Below, one piece after another: positions 52,779 through 61,058 of a stretch of 64,000 nt of DNA. The DNA is from Sinomicrobium oceani (lineage in GTDB: Bacteria > Bacteroidota > Bacteroidia > Flavobacteriales > Flavobacteriaceae), in NCBI RefSeq assembly GCF_900119185.1, contig NZ_FPJE01000024.1:1-64000 (forward strand), given 5' to 3'. Made by a program: the position numbers and the translations under genes. The first letter of the stretch is position 1. The number at the start of each line of letters is the position of its first letter. The notes beneath the pieces are model-generated. The model searched no databases. It saw nothing but the letters and a program-made list of their open reading frames with translations, and was not told the DNA's origin.

Positions 52779-54764
52779 TCACAATACCCTGTTGAGCTTT
52801 TTAGCTAACAATCTTTTTAACTGATGGTAATTCATAATCTCCTCCAGGATTTCCGAATTACCATCTTTGTTTTCAAGGGTTTTCTCCTGCAGTTCGATGA
52901 CCCGCTTATCGATGAGAAAACAGCGGAGGCTCAACACTATTTCACTGACAAGCTGTCCCACCGTATCGTTCTTATCCTTAACCAGAATATCCTGTTCTTC
53001 CCAGCGGTGTAAAATATATTTTTCTTCTTCCATGAGAATAGAGGTCACTTCATCGGCCACATCATCCTCCATGGTCTGTACGAAAGTTTTAACGGTAAAA
53101 TCTTCTTTTTCATTCAGCTGCTGTATAAGCTGAGGGTACACTTTCCGGAAAATCGGATTACTCAGTTCGATTTCATCGTCCTGAAGGTCCAGGAATATTT
53201 TTTCGAATACGCAACTCCGATGCACCACACGCTCCAGCTGTAGTTCCCCTTCATCATCCTGCTTCAGTACAAAATCTTCGAATTCTTCGGTTTTTTTTCC
53301 GTAAAGCAATAACACTTCAATGATTTTGCGCTCCAGGAGATATTGCTGATCTATCTTCTGCAATGTACGCTCCGGGTCTTTAACCACCTGCATGCCCTGG
53401 TCGCGTCGCTCTTTTCTGAACTTCTTATCCGCATCGGTTATCTCCTTACGCCCTATCTGTGCCAGTGTATTAAAAAGCACCTCTTCAGAAATATCCATAA
53501 TACGGGAACATTCCTGTACATATACTTCCCTTTGTATGCGGTCTGGTATCTTTGAAATACTGTTTACGATGTCGCGTATGGTGTCTGCCTTTCGAATGGG
53601 ATCGTCCTTGGCTTCTTCCATAAGCATGGACGCCTTGAAACGGATAAAATCTTTAGCGTGTTCCTCCAGATACTGCTTTATGGCATCCAGGGAATTGGCT
53701 TTTGCAAAACTATCGGGGTCTTCCCCCTCGGGAAATGCGCACACTTTTACATTCATTCCCTGTTCGAGGATCAGATCGATGCCCCGCACCGAAGCCCGAA
53801 GCCCCGCCGCATCACCGTCAAAAAGTACCGTAATATTATTGGTCAGCCGATGGATCAGGCGTATTTGTTCCGGGGTGAGGGCGGTTCCGCTGGAAGCTAC
53901 CACATTTTCTATACCCCTCTGGTGAAACTGGATAACATCGGTATACCCTTCCACCAGGTAACAGTTGTCTTCTTTGGCGATGGTCTGCTTGGCATGATAT
54001 ATCCCATAGAGCACCTTACTTTTATGGTAGATGGCACTTTCGGGAGAGTTCAGGTACTTGGCTGCTTTTTTATCATTGGTCAGTATCCTTCCCCCGAACC
54101 CGAGCACTCTTCCGCTCATGGACTGTATAGGGAACATCACCCGCCCCTTAAAGCGGTCGAACTGTTTTCTTCCCGTTGGAGAAGCCGCATTTTCCTTGAC
54201 AATAGTGAGCCCTGTTTTTTCGAGAAATTCCAACTGATATCCCTGTGCCAGCGCTTCTTTGGTAAACGTTTCCCATTCATCCGGAGAATATCCGAGTCCG
54301 AAGCTCTTTATCGTCTCATCTGTAAAGCCGCGTTCCTTAAAATAGGTGAGCCCGACAGCCTTTCCCGGTTCCGTATTCCAGAGAACGTCCTCAAAATATC
54401 CCTTGGCATATTCACTCACGAGATACATACTTTCCCGCTCATCGGCCTGCTGCTTCTGTTCGTCGCTCTGCTCGGTCTCCTCGACCTCAATATTATATTT
54501 TTTAGCCAGGTATTTTACGGCTTCCGGATATGTAAAATGTTCGTGCTCCATAAGAAAAGCCACAACATTCCCACCCTTGCCCGAAGAGAAATCCTTCCAT
54601 ATCTGTTTTACCGGAGACACCATGAAACTCGGGGTACGTTCTTCGGTAAAAGGACTCAGCCCCTTGAAGTTGGAACCGGATTTTTTTAGCTGAACAAAAT
54701 CACCGATAACCTCCTCCACACGGGCCGCATCAAAAACTTTATCTATGGTCTCCTTCGAAATCAA
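52779..54764 (-). CDS. dnaG: DNA primase DnaG with degenerate zinc-binding site
   Basis: 661 residues. TOPRIM core is present (YLVEGYTDVIQFHQRGIENVVASSGTAL, LFDGDAAGLRASVRGIDL near 305-345), with a DnaB-interacting C-terminus. The N-terminal zinc ribbon keeps its frame (TPSFMVSPVKQIWKDFSSGKGG) but the CHCC ligands are S37, T40, D58 and S61. It synthesises replication primers. It is likely functional despite zinc loss, because the change is lineage-wide as far as I recall. Confidence 0.95.
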   Translation of the reverse strand: MISKETIDKVFDAARVEEVIGDFVQLKKSGSNFKGLSPFTEERTPSFMVSPVKQIWKDFSSGKGGNVVAFLMEHEHFTYPEAVKYLAKKYNIEVEETEQSDEQKQQADERESMYLVSEYAKGYFEDVLWNTEPGKAVGLTYFKERGFTDETIKSFGLGYSPDEWETFTKEALAQGYQLEFLEKTGLTIVKENAASPTGRKQFDRFKGRVMFPIQSMSGRVLGFGGRILTNDKKAAKYLNSPESAIYHKSKVLYGIYHAKQTIAKEDNCYLVEGYTDVIQFHQRGIENVVASSGTALTPEQIRLIHRLTNNITVLFDGDAAGLRASVRGIDLILEQGMNVKVCAFPEGEDPDSFAKANSLDAIKQYLEEHAKDFIRFKASMLMEEAKDDPIRKADTIRDIVNSISKIPDRIQREVYVQECSRIMDISEEVLFNTLAQIGRKEITDADKKFRKERRDQGMQVVKDPERTLQKIDQQYLLERKIIEVLLLYGKKTEEFEDFVLKQDDEGELQLERVVHRSCVFEKIFLDLQDDEIELSNPIFRKVYPQLIQQLNEKEDFTVKTFVQTMEDDVADEVTSILMEEEKYILHRWEEQDILVKDKNDTVGQLVSEIVLSLRCFLIDKRVIELQEKTLENKDGNSEILEEIMNYHQLKRLLAKKLNRVL

Positions 54765-54791
54765 TACTTCGTTCTTTTCTATAAAATTAAA

Positions 54792-54814
54792 GATTCCCGC
54801 CTGAAACGGGAATC
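54792..54814 (-). terminator. Terminator downstream of the ECF operon
   Basis: On the minus strand GATTCCCG pairs with CGGGAATC (8 bp, 7-nt loop), followed by TTTAATTTT. It lies after the outer-membrane protein gene and just upstream of dnaG. Confidence 0.6.
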
Positions 54815-54860
54815 AAAAGTAAGGAAATTATCGTTCCTGATTTTAAAGCACCGGCTGGTT

Positions 54861-55958
54861 TTACAACTCGAAACGCAGACCCAGTGAAATATTGTTCTGT
54901 TTTATGTTGGGTTCCTTAAAAATGGGGTTGAGATCGTACTTCAGATACAGTGATGTTCCCCCGATACCCGCATAGGCCGCCAGTCCGTAAACAAAGTTAT
55001 TGGTGTTGTAATCGTCCTTGATCTTTTCCCTGCCGGTACTCCCTTCCCGGTCGTATCTTAATTTCTGCCTGGATGTCAGGTTGAGCCCGGCATATCCCCC
55101 GAGGCCGATCCTGAATTTTTTGCGTGTCGAATACCGGAAATACTCATCGTGTTGCACACGCCTGGAAGGACCGAATTCGAAAAATACGGGAATTACGAGG
55201 TTGTCCTGACGGAATTTGGATTTTTTCAACCTGTACGGATACGCTTGCAACGAAGTCTCTTCCCCTTCCTTTTCAAAATACATGTTGTCCTTCGGTTTCA
55301 GGCCATTGGACTGGAACGAAAGTCCGTAACTCAAACGCACGGCATTGCTGTTTTTAAATACCCGGGTCTTCCATTGCCATCCCAGTTCAAAAAACCTGCT
55401 CCCCCCTGTTTTATAGGGACTGTCATTCAGGGATTCTCCCTCGATCAGAGCGTTATTAAAACCTACTGCCACCACAATATCGGAATAGGTCCGGCGATCA
55501 TATTTTTTGTCTTTTCGCTTATTTTCAAACCGTACTCCTAAAAACCTGCTGCCGTTTCCGTCATAATTATTACCGATACCTATACCGATCGTGGAACTCT
55601 CCAGATATTCCCAGCCTTTCTCTTCACCGCGTTCTACCAGGGCTCTCTTATTGTTGAGTACGGCCATTTTATTTTCGATGTTCAAAGCGGTTTTCCGGGC
55701 CTCCTCTTCTTTTTTTGCCCGGGCTTCTCCGGCGCTGATCTCCCCACGGTCTTCCAGTTCGCGAATACGTTCCACTTCTTTCTTCAATTTGGCTTTTTCT
55801 TCTTCCACCACACGTTCCTTACGGACGTCGATAGCTTCCAGTACCCGTTCGCGGGCACGTAAGTCCAGGCTATCCTTCTGCGAAAGGGTCTGGGCACATA
55901 AATTCTGGGCAATAAGGAGCAGGATCACATAAGTGACATAACTGATAATTCGTAACAT
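54861..55958 (-). CDS. Outer-membrane beta-barrel-like protein with coiled-coil domain
   Basis: 365 residues with signal peptide (LLLIAQNLCAQ, cleaved near residue 23). Residues 25-110 form a charged coiled coil (VVEEEKAKLKKEVERIRELE). The rest has alternating beta strands ending in Leu (ISLGLRFEL), the C-terminal signature of outer-membrane barrels. Last gene of the operon with the sigma and anti-sigma genes. No named family recognised; a possible stress-output target of the ECF factor. Confidence 0.6.
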   Translation of the reverse strand: MLRIISYVTYVILLLIAQNLCAQTLSQKDSLDLRARERVLEAIDVRKERVVEEEKAKLKKEVERIRELEDRGEISAGEARAKKEEEARKTALNIENKMAVLNNKRALVERGEEKGWEYLESSTIGIGIGNNYDGNGSRFLGVRFENKRKDKKYDRRTYSDIVVAVGFNNALIEGESLNDSPYKTGGSRFFELGWQWKTRVFKNSNAVRLSYGLSFQSNGLKPKDNMYFEKEGEETSLQAYPYRLKKSKFRQDNLVIPVFFEFGPSRRVQHDEYFRYSTRKKFRIGLGGYAGLNLTSRQKLRYDREGSTGREKIKDDYNTNNFVYGLAAYAGIGGTSLYLKYDLNPIFKEPNIKQNNISLGLRFEL

Positions 55959-55989
55959 AACTGATGGATTTGATTGATGAATGAATATA

Positions 55990-56724
55990 CTAATCGTTTC
56001 TGTTGGCCACAGCGGTTTTTACTTTTACAAAACCTTCTTTCAGCGCTTCGAATACCTTATCCCGGAAAGACTTATCCAGTTCCGTCTCTACCTCATTCAG
56101 CAGGGCCATGGCATCTACCGTTCCGGTTTGTGTTATAAGAGCGCGCTGTGTTTTTATTTCGCGTTGTGCCTCCATTAATAAAAGCTCGATCTCCTCATCA
56201 GTGACGGCTCTTTTTTCGTGAATCTCCATGACCCTGGCCACAACTTCATCAACCTTTTTACGCTCAAGATCATCCTCTTGTTCCGCTTTGGCCAACACCT
56301 CTTCTTTTTCTTCCGGGGCAGGCCGTGGAAACGGCATAACCTTCTGTTCCGGGGAATAGGAGGAAGCGGATTGTTTTTCCGGCTCGTTTATAGATTGTTC
56401 TGATATCCCTGTTTCGGTCAGGGCTTCATCCGTTCCCGCAGGAGCGGTTTCTGTTTTCACTGCTTTGGTATCGTTTGTAGTTTCGGTGATCTGCACTGTG
56501 GGAACATCCTGCGGTTCCCCTTCTCCGGAAAACATCCATATTCCTACAGAACACAGTATGAGCATGGAAGCAGCAATCCAATACAGATTAAGGTTGTGCA
56601 TTGTTCGGGGAGCTGCCGCCTCGTCCAGTTTCTGCTCCAGTCTGTCCCATGCCTTCGCCGAAGGCTCTATACGTCTTTCCTCCAGTTTTTTTATGAGTTG
56701 AAGCTCTCTTTTATCTTGTTCCAT
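55990..56724 (-). CDS. Membrane-bound anti-sigma factor candidate
   Basis: 244 residues: N-terminal cytoplasmic segment (EPSAKAWDRLEQKLDEA), one membrane helix (LYWIAASMLILCSVGIWMF, about 47-65), then a charged periplasmic domain. It overlaps the sigma-factor gene by 14 bp and is the second gene of the operon, the arrangement of ECF anti-sigma factors. No zinc-binding anti-sigma motif is visible, so assignment rests on topology and context. Confidence 0.6.
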   Translation of the reverse strand: MEQDKRELQLIKKLEERRIEPSAKAWDRLEQKLDEAAAPRTMHNLNLYWIAASMLILCSVGIWMFSGEGEPQDVPTVQITETTNDTKAVKTETAPAGTDEALTETGISEQSINEPEKQSASSYSPEQKVMPFPRPAPEEKEEVLAKAEQEDDLERKKVDEVVARVMEIHEKRAVTDEEIELLLMEAQREIKTQRALITQTGTVDAMALLNEVETELDKSFRDKVFEALKEGFVKVKTAVANRND

Positions 56725-57289
56725 TCTCCCTCATCTTTAGTTTTTCTATTTTTTCCTGCAACATCTTCCGCGCTTTAAACAATTGTGTTTTGGAGGTGTT
56801 TTCCGAGATACACAAAGTCTCCGCAATTTCTTTATGTGAATACCCCTCTATGGCATACATCAGGAAAACAGTTTTGTATCCCTGCGGCAACGCATCAATA
56901 ATAAACTGTATTGCTTCCACATCAATTCCGGAGTAGTCTGCCGTTTCGGAACTCACACCTGCAATATGTTCTTCTTCCAGAAAGGAGAGGGATTTTTCCT
57001 TTCGCAGGAAACTTATACATTCCCGCACCATAATACGCCTGATCCACCCTTCGAAACTCCCGTCTCCCCGGAATGCACCGATCTGTGTAAAAACCTTGAA
57101 AAAAGCGGTAATCATCACATCCTCGGCAAACTGTTCGTCTTTGATATAATACCTGCAAACACTGAGCATCCTGGAAGCATACTTCCTGAAAAGTTCCTGC
57201 TGGGCTTCCCGGTTATTTCCGGCTGCCTTCTTTACCAGCCTGGTTTCGTCTTTATAGAGCGGTATGATCTTCAAGAAATGCTTTTTCAT
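56711..57289 (-). CDS. ECF-type RNA polymerase sigma factor
   Basis: 192 residues with sigma-70 region 2 (YASRMLSVCRYYIKDEQFAED...FFKVFTQIGAFRGDGSFEGWIRRI, about 35-85) and region 4 (LPQGYKTVFLMYAIEGYSHKEIAETL, about 130-160). The start includes MKKHFLKIIPLYKDE. It directs transcription of unknown targets and is followed by an anti-sigma candidate. Confidence 0.92.
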   Translation of the reverse strand: MKKHFLKIIPLYKDETRLVKKAAGNNREAQQELFRKYASRMLSVCRYYIKDEQFAEDVMITAFFKVFTQIGAFRGDGSFEGWIRRIMVRECISFLRKEKSLSFLEEEHIAGVSSETADYSGIDVEAIQFIIDALPQGYKTVFLMYAIEGYSHKEIAETLCISENTSKTQLFKARKMLQEKIEKLKMRENGTR

Positions 57290-57447
57290 TAGTGTTTCTG
57301 TTTACATAGACGAAAAAAGCGTTTTAAAAGTTGCCTGAGAAGTGTATTTTTTTTGAATTTCCCGGAATAAAAAAAGAATCAAAAACCGTATAACACACAA
57401 AAACAGATCAATAACACTCTAAGACTAATCGTAAAAAATGTGAAGTT

Positions 57448-58425
57448 TTATTTTTTCCGATCAATGACGTAGTTGACCATAAGCTCCAGAGAATCTTTAT
57501 ATTCAGAGGGAGGATATGTGTCGAGTAACTGCAGGGCTTCCTGCTGAAAAGCTTTCATTTTTTGTTCGGCATATTCGAGCCCCCCGTTTTGTTTCACAAA
57601 AGCGATGACCTCTTTCACCCGGGCCATATTTTTATTGTGATTCTTTACGGAGTTGATCAACCATCGTTTGTCCTGTTCCGAACAATTGTTTAGCGTATAA
57701 ATAAGAGGAAGTGTCATTTTCTGCTCTTTGATATCGATCCCCGTAGGTTTGCCGATTCGTTCATCACCGTAATCAAAAAGGTCGTCCTTGATCTGGAAGG
57801 CCATTCCGATAAGTTCTCCGAACCTTCTCATTTTTTCAGTCTCGCCGGAATCGGGTTTCACCGAGCAGGCACCGAGTGCACAACAGGCAGCGATCAGGGT
57901 AGCTGTTTTTTGACGGATGATCTCGTAGTACACTGCTTCGGTAATATCGAGTCGCCTTGCCTTTTCTATCTGCAGGAGCTCCCCTTCGCTCATTTCCCTT
58001 ACGGCTACAGAAATAATTTTAAGCAGGTCAAAATCGTCGTTGTCGATCGACAACAACAATCCCTTGGAAAGCAGGTAATCCCCGACAAGTACGGCAATTT
58101 TATTTTTCCACAGGGCATTGAGGGAGAAAAAACCGCGACGGCGGTTACTGTCATCTACCACATCGTCATGAACCAGAGTAGCCGTATGGATAAGTTCAAT
58201 AACAGAAGCTCCACGGTATGTCCGTTCGTTCACTTTACCTCCCGAAACCATTTTGGCCACCAGGAAAACGAACATAGGCCGCATCTGCTTCCCTTTACGG
58301 TTTACGATATAATAGGTAATACGATTGAGTAGTGAAACTTTGGAAGACATGGATTCATAGAACTTTTTCTCGAAAAGTTCCATTTCCGTGTAAATTGGTT
58401 GTTTGATTCTGGCCACAGGTTTCAT
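57448..58425 (-). CDS. Polyprenyl diphosphate synthase (trans-prenyltransferase)
   Basis: 325 residues from MKPVARIKQPI. First Asp-rich motif LVHDDVVDDSNRRRG (about 89-103), second QIKDDLFDYGD (near 214). It elongates allylic diphosphates with IPP; in Flavobacteriia the product is probably the menaquinone side chain, but chain length cannot be inferred here. Divergent from the LOG-family gene. Confidence 0.92.
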   Translation of the reverse strand: MKPVARIKQPIYTEMELFEKKFYESMSSKVSLLNRITYYIVNRKGKQMRPMFVFLVAKMVSGGKVNERTYRGASVIELIHTATLVHDDVVDDSNRRRGFFSLNALWKNKIAVLVGDYLLSKGLLLSIDNDDFDLLKIISVAVREMSEGELLQIEKARRLDITEAVYYEIIRQKTATLIAACCALGACSVKPDSGETEKMRRFGELIGMAFQIKDDLFDYGDERIGKPTGIDIKEQKMTLPLIYTLNNCSEQDKRWLINSVKNHNKNMARVKEVIAFVKQNGGLEYAEQKMKAFQQEALQLLDTYPPSEYKDSLELMVNYVIDRKK

Positions 58426-58618
58426 CACGGCTCCAAAGATATAAAAAAGCTGTAATTAAAAAGATGACCGATCCCCCGAATTACAGTTATCCGGAAATAA
58501 ATATACCGCAAAATAAAGTTTGTATATTTTACATTGAATTGCGTATTTTAAAGACGTCAAAAATTACTTCTGCGATTGTCGTCTCCACGATCGCTTCAAG
58601 GCACAAAAAACAGAAAAC

Positions 58619-59194
58619 ATGAAACGAATAACAGTGTATTGCGGTTCCAATGACGGACTCGATCCCATGTATAAAGCTCAGGCCTATCTGCTCGGCCAAA
58701 CCCTGGCACAACGGGATATCGAACTCGTATATGGCGGAGCGCAGGTAGGCCTGATGGGCGCCATTGCAGACGGAGCTCTGGAACAGGGAGGAAAAGTTAC
58801 CGGCGTACTCCCTAACTTTTTACGGAACAAAGAAATCGCCCATAGGAAACTTACCGAACTTCTCCTGGTCGAAACCATGTCCCAACGAAAAATTAAAATA
58901 GAAGACCTCGCCGATGGTATTATCGCTTTGCCCGGCGGATATGGTACTCTTGACGAGCTTTTCGAGGCCCTGACCAATGCCCAACTGCAATTGCACCGAA
59001 AACCCATAGGCCTGCTCAATGTCCAGGGGTTTTATGATGGTTTGGTGCAGCTTCTGGACACGATGACTTCCAGAGGATTACTCCGGAAAAACAATCGGGA
59101 TATGCTGCTGATCAGTGAAGACATTGAAGATCTTCTCGATAAAATGGACCGTTACGAGGCCCCTGCAGGCAGCAAATGGATAGGAAAAAACTGA
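58619..59194 (+). CDS. LOG-family (TIGR00730) Rossmann-fold protein
   Basis: 191 residues with the family signature YGGAQVGLMGAIADGAL (about 38-54) and LPGGYGTLDELFEAL (about 100-114). Related enzymes hydrolyse cytokinin-type nucleoside monophosphates; many bacterial members have unresolved substrates. It stands 10 bp before the VOC gene. Confidence 0.9.
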   Translation: MKRITVYCGSNDGLDPMYKAQAYLLGQTLAQRDIELVYGGAQVGLMGAIADGALEQGGKVTGVLPNFLRNKEIAHRKLTELLLVETMSQRKIKIEDLADGIIALPGGYGTLDELFEALTNAQLQLHRKPIGLLNVQGFYDGLVQLLDTMTSRGLLRKNNRDMLLISEDIEDLLDKMDRYEAPAGSKWIGKN

Positions 59195-59204
59195 GGTATT
59201 TGCC

Positions 59205-59627
59205 ATGCTTAAACTCAACAAAATACACCATATCGCCATTATATGTTCCGATTACGAAAAATCGAAGGATTTTTACACCCGGGTACTGGGCTTTTCCATT
59301 ACCCGGGAAACATACCGGCAGGAGAGAAGCTCCTATAAACTGGACCTCTCCCTTCACGGGAATTACAGTATAGAACTTTTTTCCTTTCCCGGTCCGCCAC
59401 CAAGGGTCACCGGGCCGGAAGCCACAGGTTTGCGTCATCTGGCTTTTGAAGTAGACGATGTAGAAAGTGCGATAGCGGCCCTGCAGGAGCATGATATTCA
59501 AACAGAACGTATACGTACGGATGTACTTACCGGCAAACGCTTTACCTTTTTTTCCGATCCGGACGGCCTTCCTCTTGAACTCTATGAAAAGACTACCTGG
59601 AACGGAAAATGGATTAATTCGTTATAA
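59205..59627 (+). CDS. VOC-family glyoxalase/dioxygenase-like protein
   Basis: 140 residues with one vicinal-oxygen-chelate fold. HHIAIICSDYEKSKDFYTRVLGF opens it (metal His7 or 8), GLRHLAFEVDDVE is the middle strand with His near 72, and FFSDPDGLPLELYE supplies the metal Glu. The SMU1112c/YaeR-like subfamily fits, but the substrate is unknown. It precedes the graspetide precursor by 109 bp. Confidence 0.88.
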   Translation: MLKLNKIHHIAIICSDYEKSKDFYTRVLGFSITRETYRQERSSYKLDLSLHGNYSIELFSFPGPPPRVTGPEATGLRHLAFEVDDVESAIAALQEHDIQTERIRTDVLTGKRFTFFSDPDGLPLELYEKTTWNGKWINSL

Positions 59628-59736
59628 AAAAAATAAGAATTTTAACACATTATATTTAATATTTTCGCAATCTTTGAGTATCTCATTTGCCGTTGGCATG
59701 AGCGTAAAAATTAGTATTAAACCCAAATTTTTTACC

Positions 59737-59982
59737 ATGAACAAAAAGAACAAAGGCACTAAAAAGCCGTTTTTCGCCAATTTTCTGGAGCATCAGGTTT
59801 CCGGAGATCAAAAAGAAAATGCTCAGGGAGGTATTACTCTGAAGTACCCTTCCGACCAGGAAGAGGATGGTAACGGGGGGCCTATGCCTATTATTACCAA
59901 ACCTGTCCTGGACAATGATGGTGGTGGGGATGTTACCCTGAAGTATCCTTCGGATGACGACGAAGCAGGAGACCTGCTGTAA
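59737..59982 (+). CDS. Microviridin-type graspetide precursor with two core peptides
   Basis: 81 residues. The leader helix PFFANFLEHQ (11-20) corresponds to the PFFARFL motif by which microviridin ligases recognise precursors. Two cores follow: TLKYPSDQEED (34-44) and TLKYPSDDDEA (67-77). Against microviridin B numbering (T4, K6, S9, D10, E12, E13), core 1 keeps all six ring-forming residues: T34, K36, S39, D40, E42, E43. Core 2 keeps five, with D75 in place of E12. Each can form two esters and one Lys-Glu amide, giving a tricyclic cage. A glycine-rich linker carrying TKPVLDND separates them. The two ATP-grasp ligases follow. Confidence 0.93.
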   Translation: MNKKNKGTKKPFFANFLEHQVSGDQKENAQGGITLKYPSDQEEDGNGGPMPIITKPVLDNDGGGDVTLKYPSDDDEAGDLL

Positions 59983-60066
59983 AATTGATTAAAGTTTTCC
60001 GTAACAGGCAACGGCTTTCACAAGCTGTTGCCTTTTCGGATATTGTCCGCAAAACGATCTGCCCCG

Positions 60067-61038
60067 ATGATTTTATTTCTTACGCACAGTGAAGATCACT
60101 ACACCATAGATATTGTCCGGAAACAATGTGAGGCCCTCGGCAAAAAAGTATTCAGGATGAATACCGACCTTTTCTCGCACCGGGCGCGCTTCGGATACTC
60201 CTGCGACAACAGCAGTAAAGACCTTTACTGGTCGGTTGACAACAACAGCTTTTCGGTCAGAGATATCGAAGCCGTATGGTACCGGAAACTCTGGGCTATC
60301 AAGCCGCCCAGAGATCTTGCCCCGGAGTATCACGCCATTTACCTCCAGGAATACCAGACCATGCGCAACATTTTTTTTGCTTCCCTGAAGCATGTCCCCT
60401 GGATGAACCCTATAGCTACAGACCATGCCATCAGTCAGGATAAATTTGGGCAACTGCAGGTTGCAGCACGTCACGGTCTCGATATTCCCAAGAGTTTGTT
60501 CACTAATGATCCGGACAGAGCCAGGGAATTCTTTTACCGGGAGTGCAGAAAAAAAATGATCGTCAAACTTCACGGCTCGCTGTCGCGAAGCATGCGTGGA
60601 GACACTCCTTTTTTTCCTACTACAGCCATAGAAGAAAAAGATGTGGAGCGCCTGGATGTTCTTCCTTTATGCCCCATGATTTTTCAGGAAATGATCCCCA
60701 AAAGTTATGAACTCCGGATCATTTACATCGACGGTATGTTTTACACCGGAAAAATCAACACCAGCAACACTATGCCCGGAAATACGGACTGGAGAACAGC
60801 GACAGCTCCGGATATTGCCTGGGAACCCTACACCTTACCCGAAACGATCTGCAAGTGCCTGACTGCCATGATGCGCGAGATGGGATTGTTTTTCGGAGCC
60901 CTGGACATGATCCGCCACCAGAACGGATCATACATTTTTCTGGAAGTCAATCCGCAGGGCGAATGGGGCATGCTGCAACGCGATCTGCAGTATCCCATAG
61001 GCGAAACCATTGCCAAAAAACTAATTGCAGGCATATAA
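60067..61038 (+). CDS. Graspetide ATP-grasp ligase, MvdC-like
   Basis: 323 residues from the ATG at 60067 (MILFLTHSEDHYTIDIV); upstream in-frame codons to 60028 lack family resemblance. MvdC/D-type N-terminal domain (FLTHSEDHYTID), WYRK motif near 75, and C-terminal ATP-grasp: KLHGSLSRSMRG (ATP Lys), YIDGMFYTGKI and LEVNPQGEWGM, whose Glu and Asn bind Mg. The THSxDxxTID opening is nearer MvdC (omega-amide forming), but the ester/amide split between the two ligases is inferred. It lies 84 bp after the precursor. Confidence 0.85.
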   Translation: MILFLTHSEDHYTIDIVRKQCEALGKKVFRMNTDLFSHRARFGYSCDNSSKDLYWSVDNNSFSVRDIEAVWYRKLWAIKPPRDLAPEYHAIYLQEYQTMRNIFFASLKHVPWMNPIATDHAISQDKFGQLQVAARHGLDIPKSLFTNDPDRAREFFYRECRKKMIVKLHGSLSRSMRGDTPFFPTTAIEEKDVERLDVLPLCPMIFQEMIPKSYELRIIYIDGMFYTGKINTSNTMPGNTDWRTATAPDIAWEPYTLPETICKCLTAMMREMGLFFGALDMIRHQNGSYIFLEVNPQGEWGMLQRDLQYPIGETIAKKLIAGI

Positions 61039-61058
61039 CGCCTGCCAAATCTCTTCTC

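Noticed and set aside
59491-59736. N-terminal extension of the graspetide precursor
   Set aside because: The open frame extends into the VOC gene, but the leader motif starts just after the ATG at 59737 and the typical leader length then fits.
60855-61058. N-terminal extension of the second ATP-grasp ligase
   Set aside because: It overlaps the first ligase in another frame; the family start ILIITHSEDN begins at the ATG at 61059.
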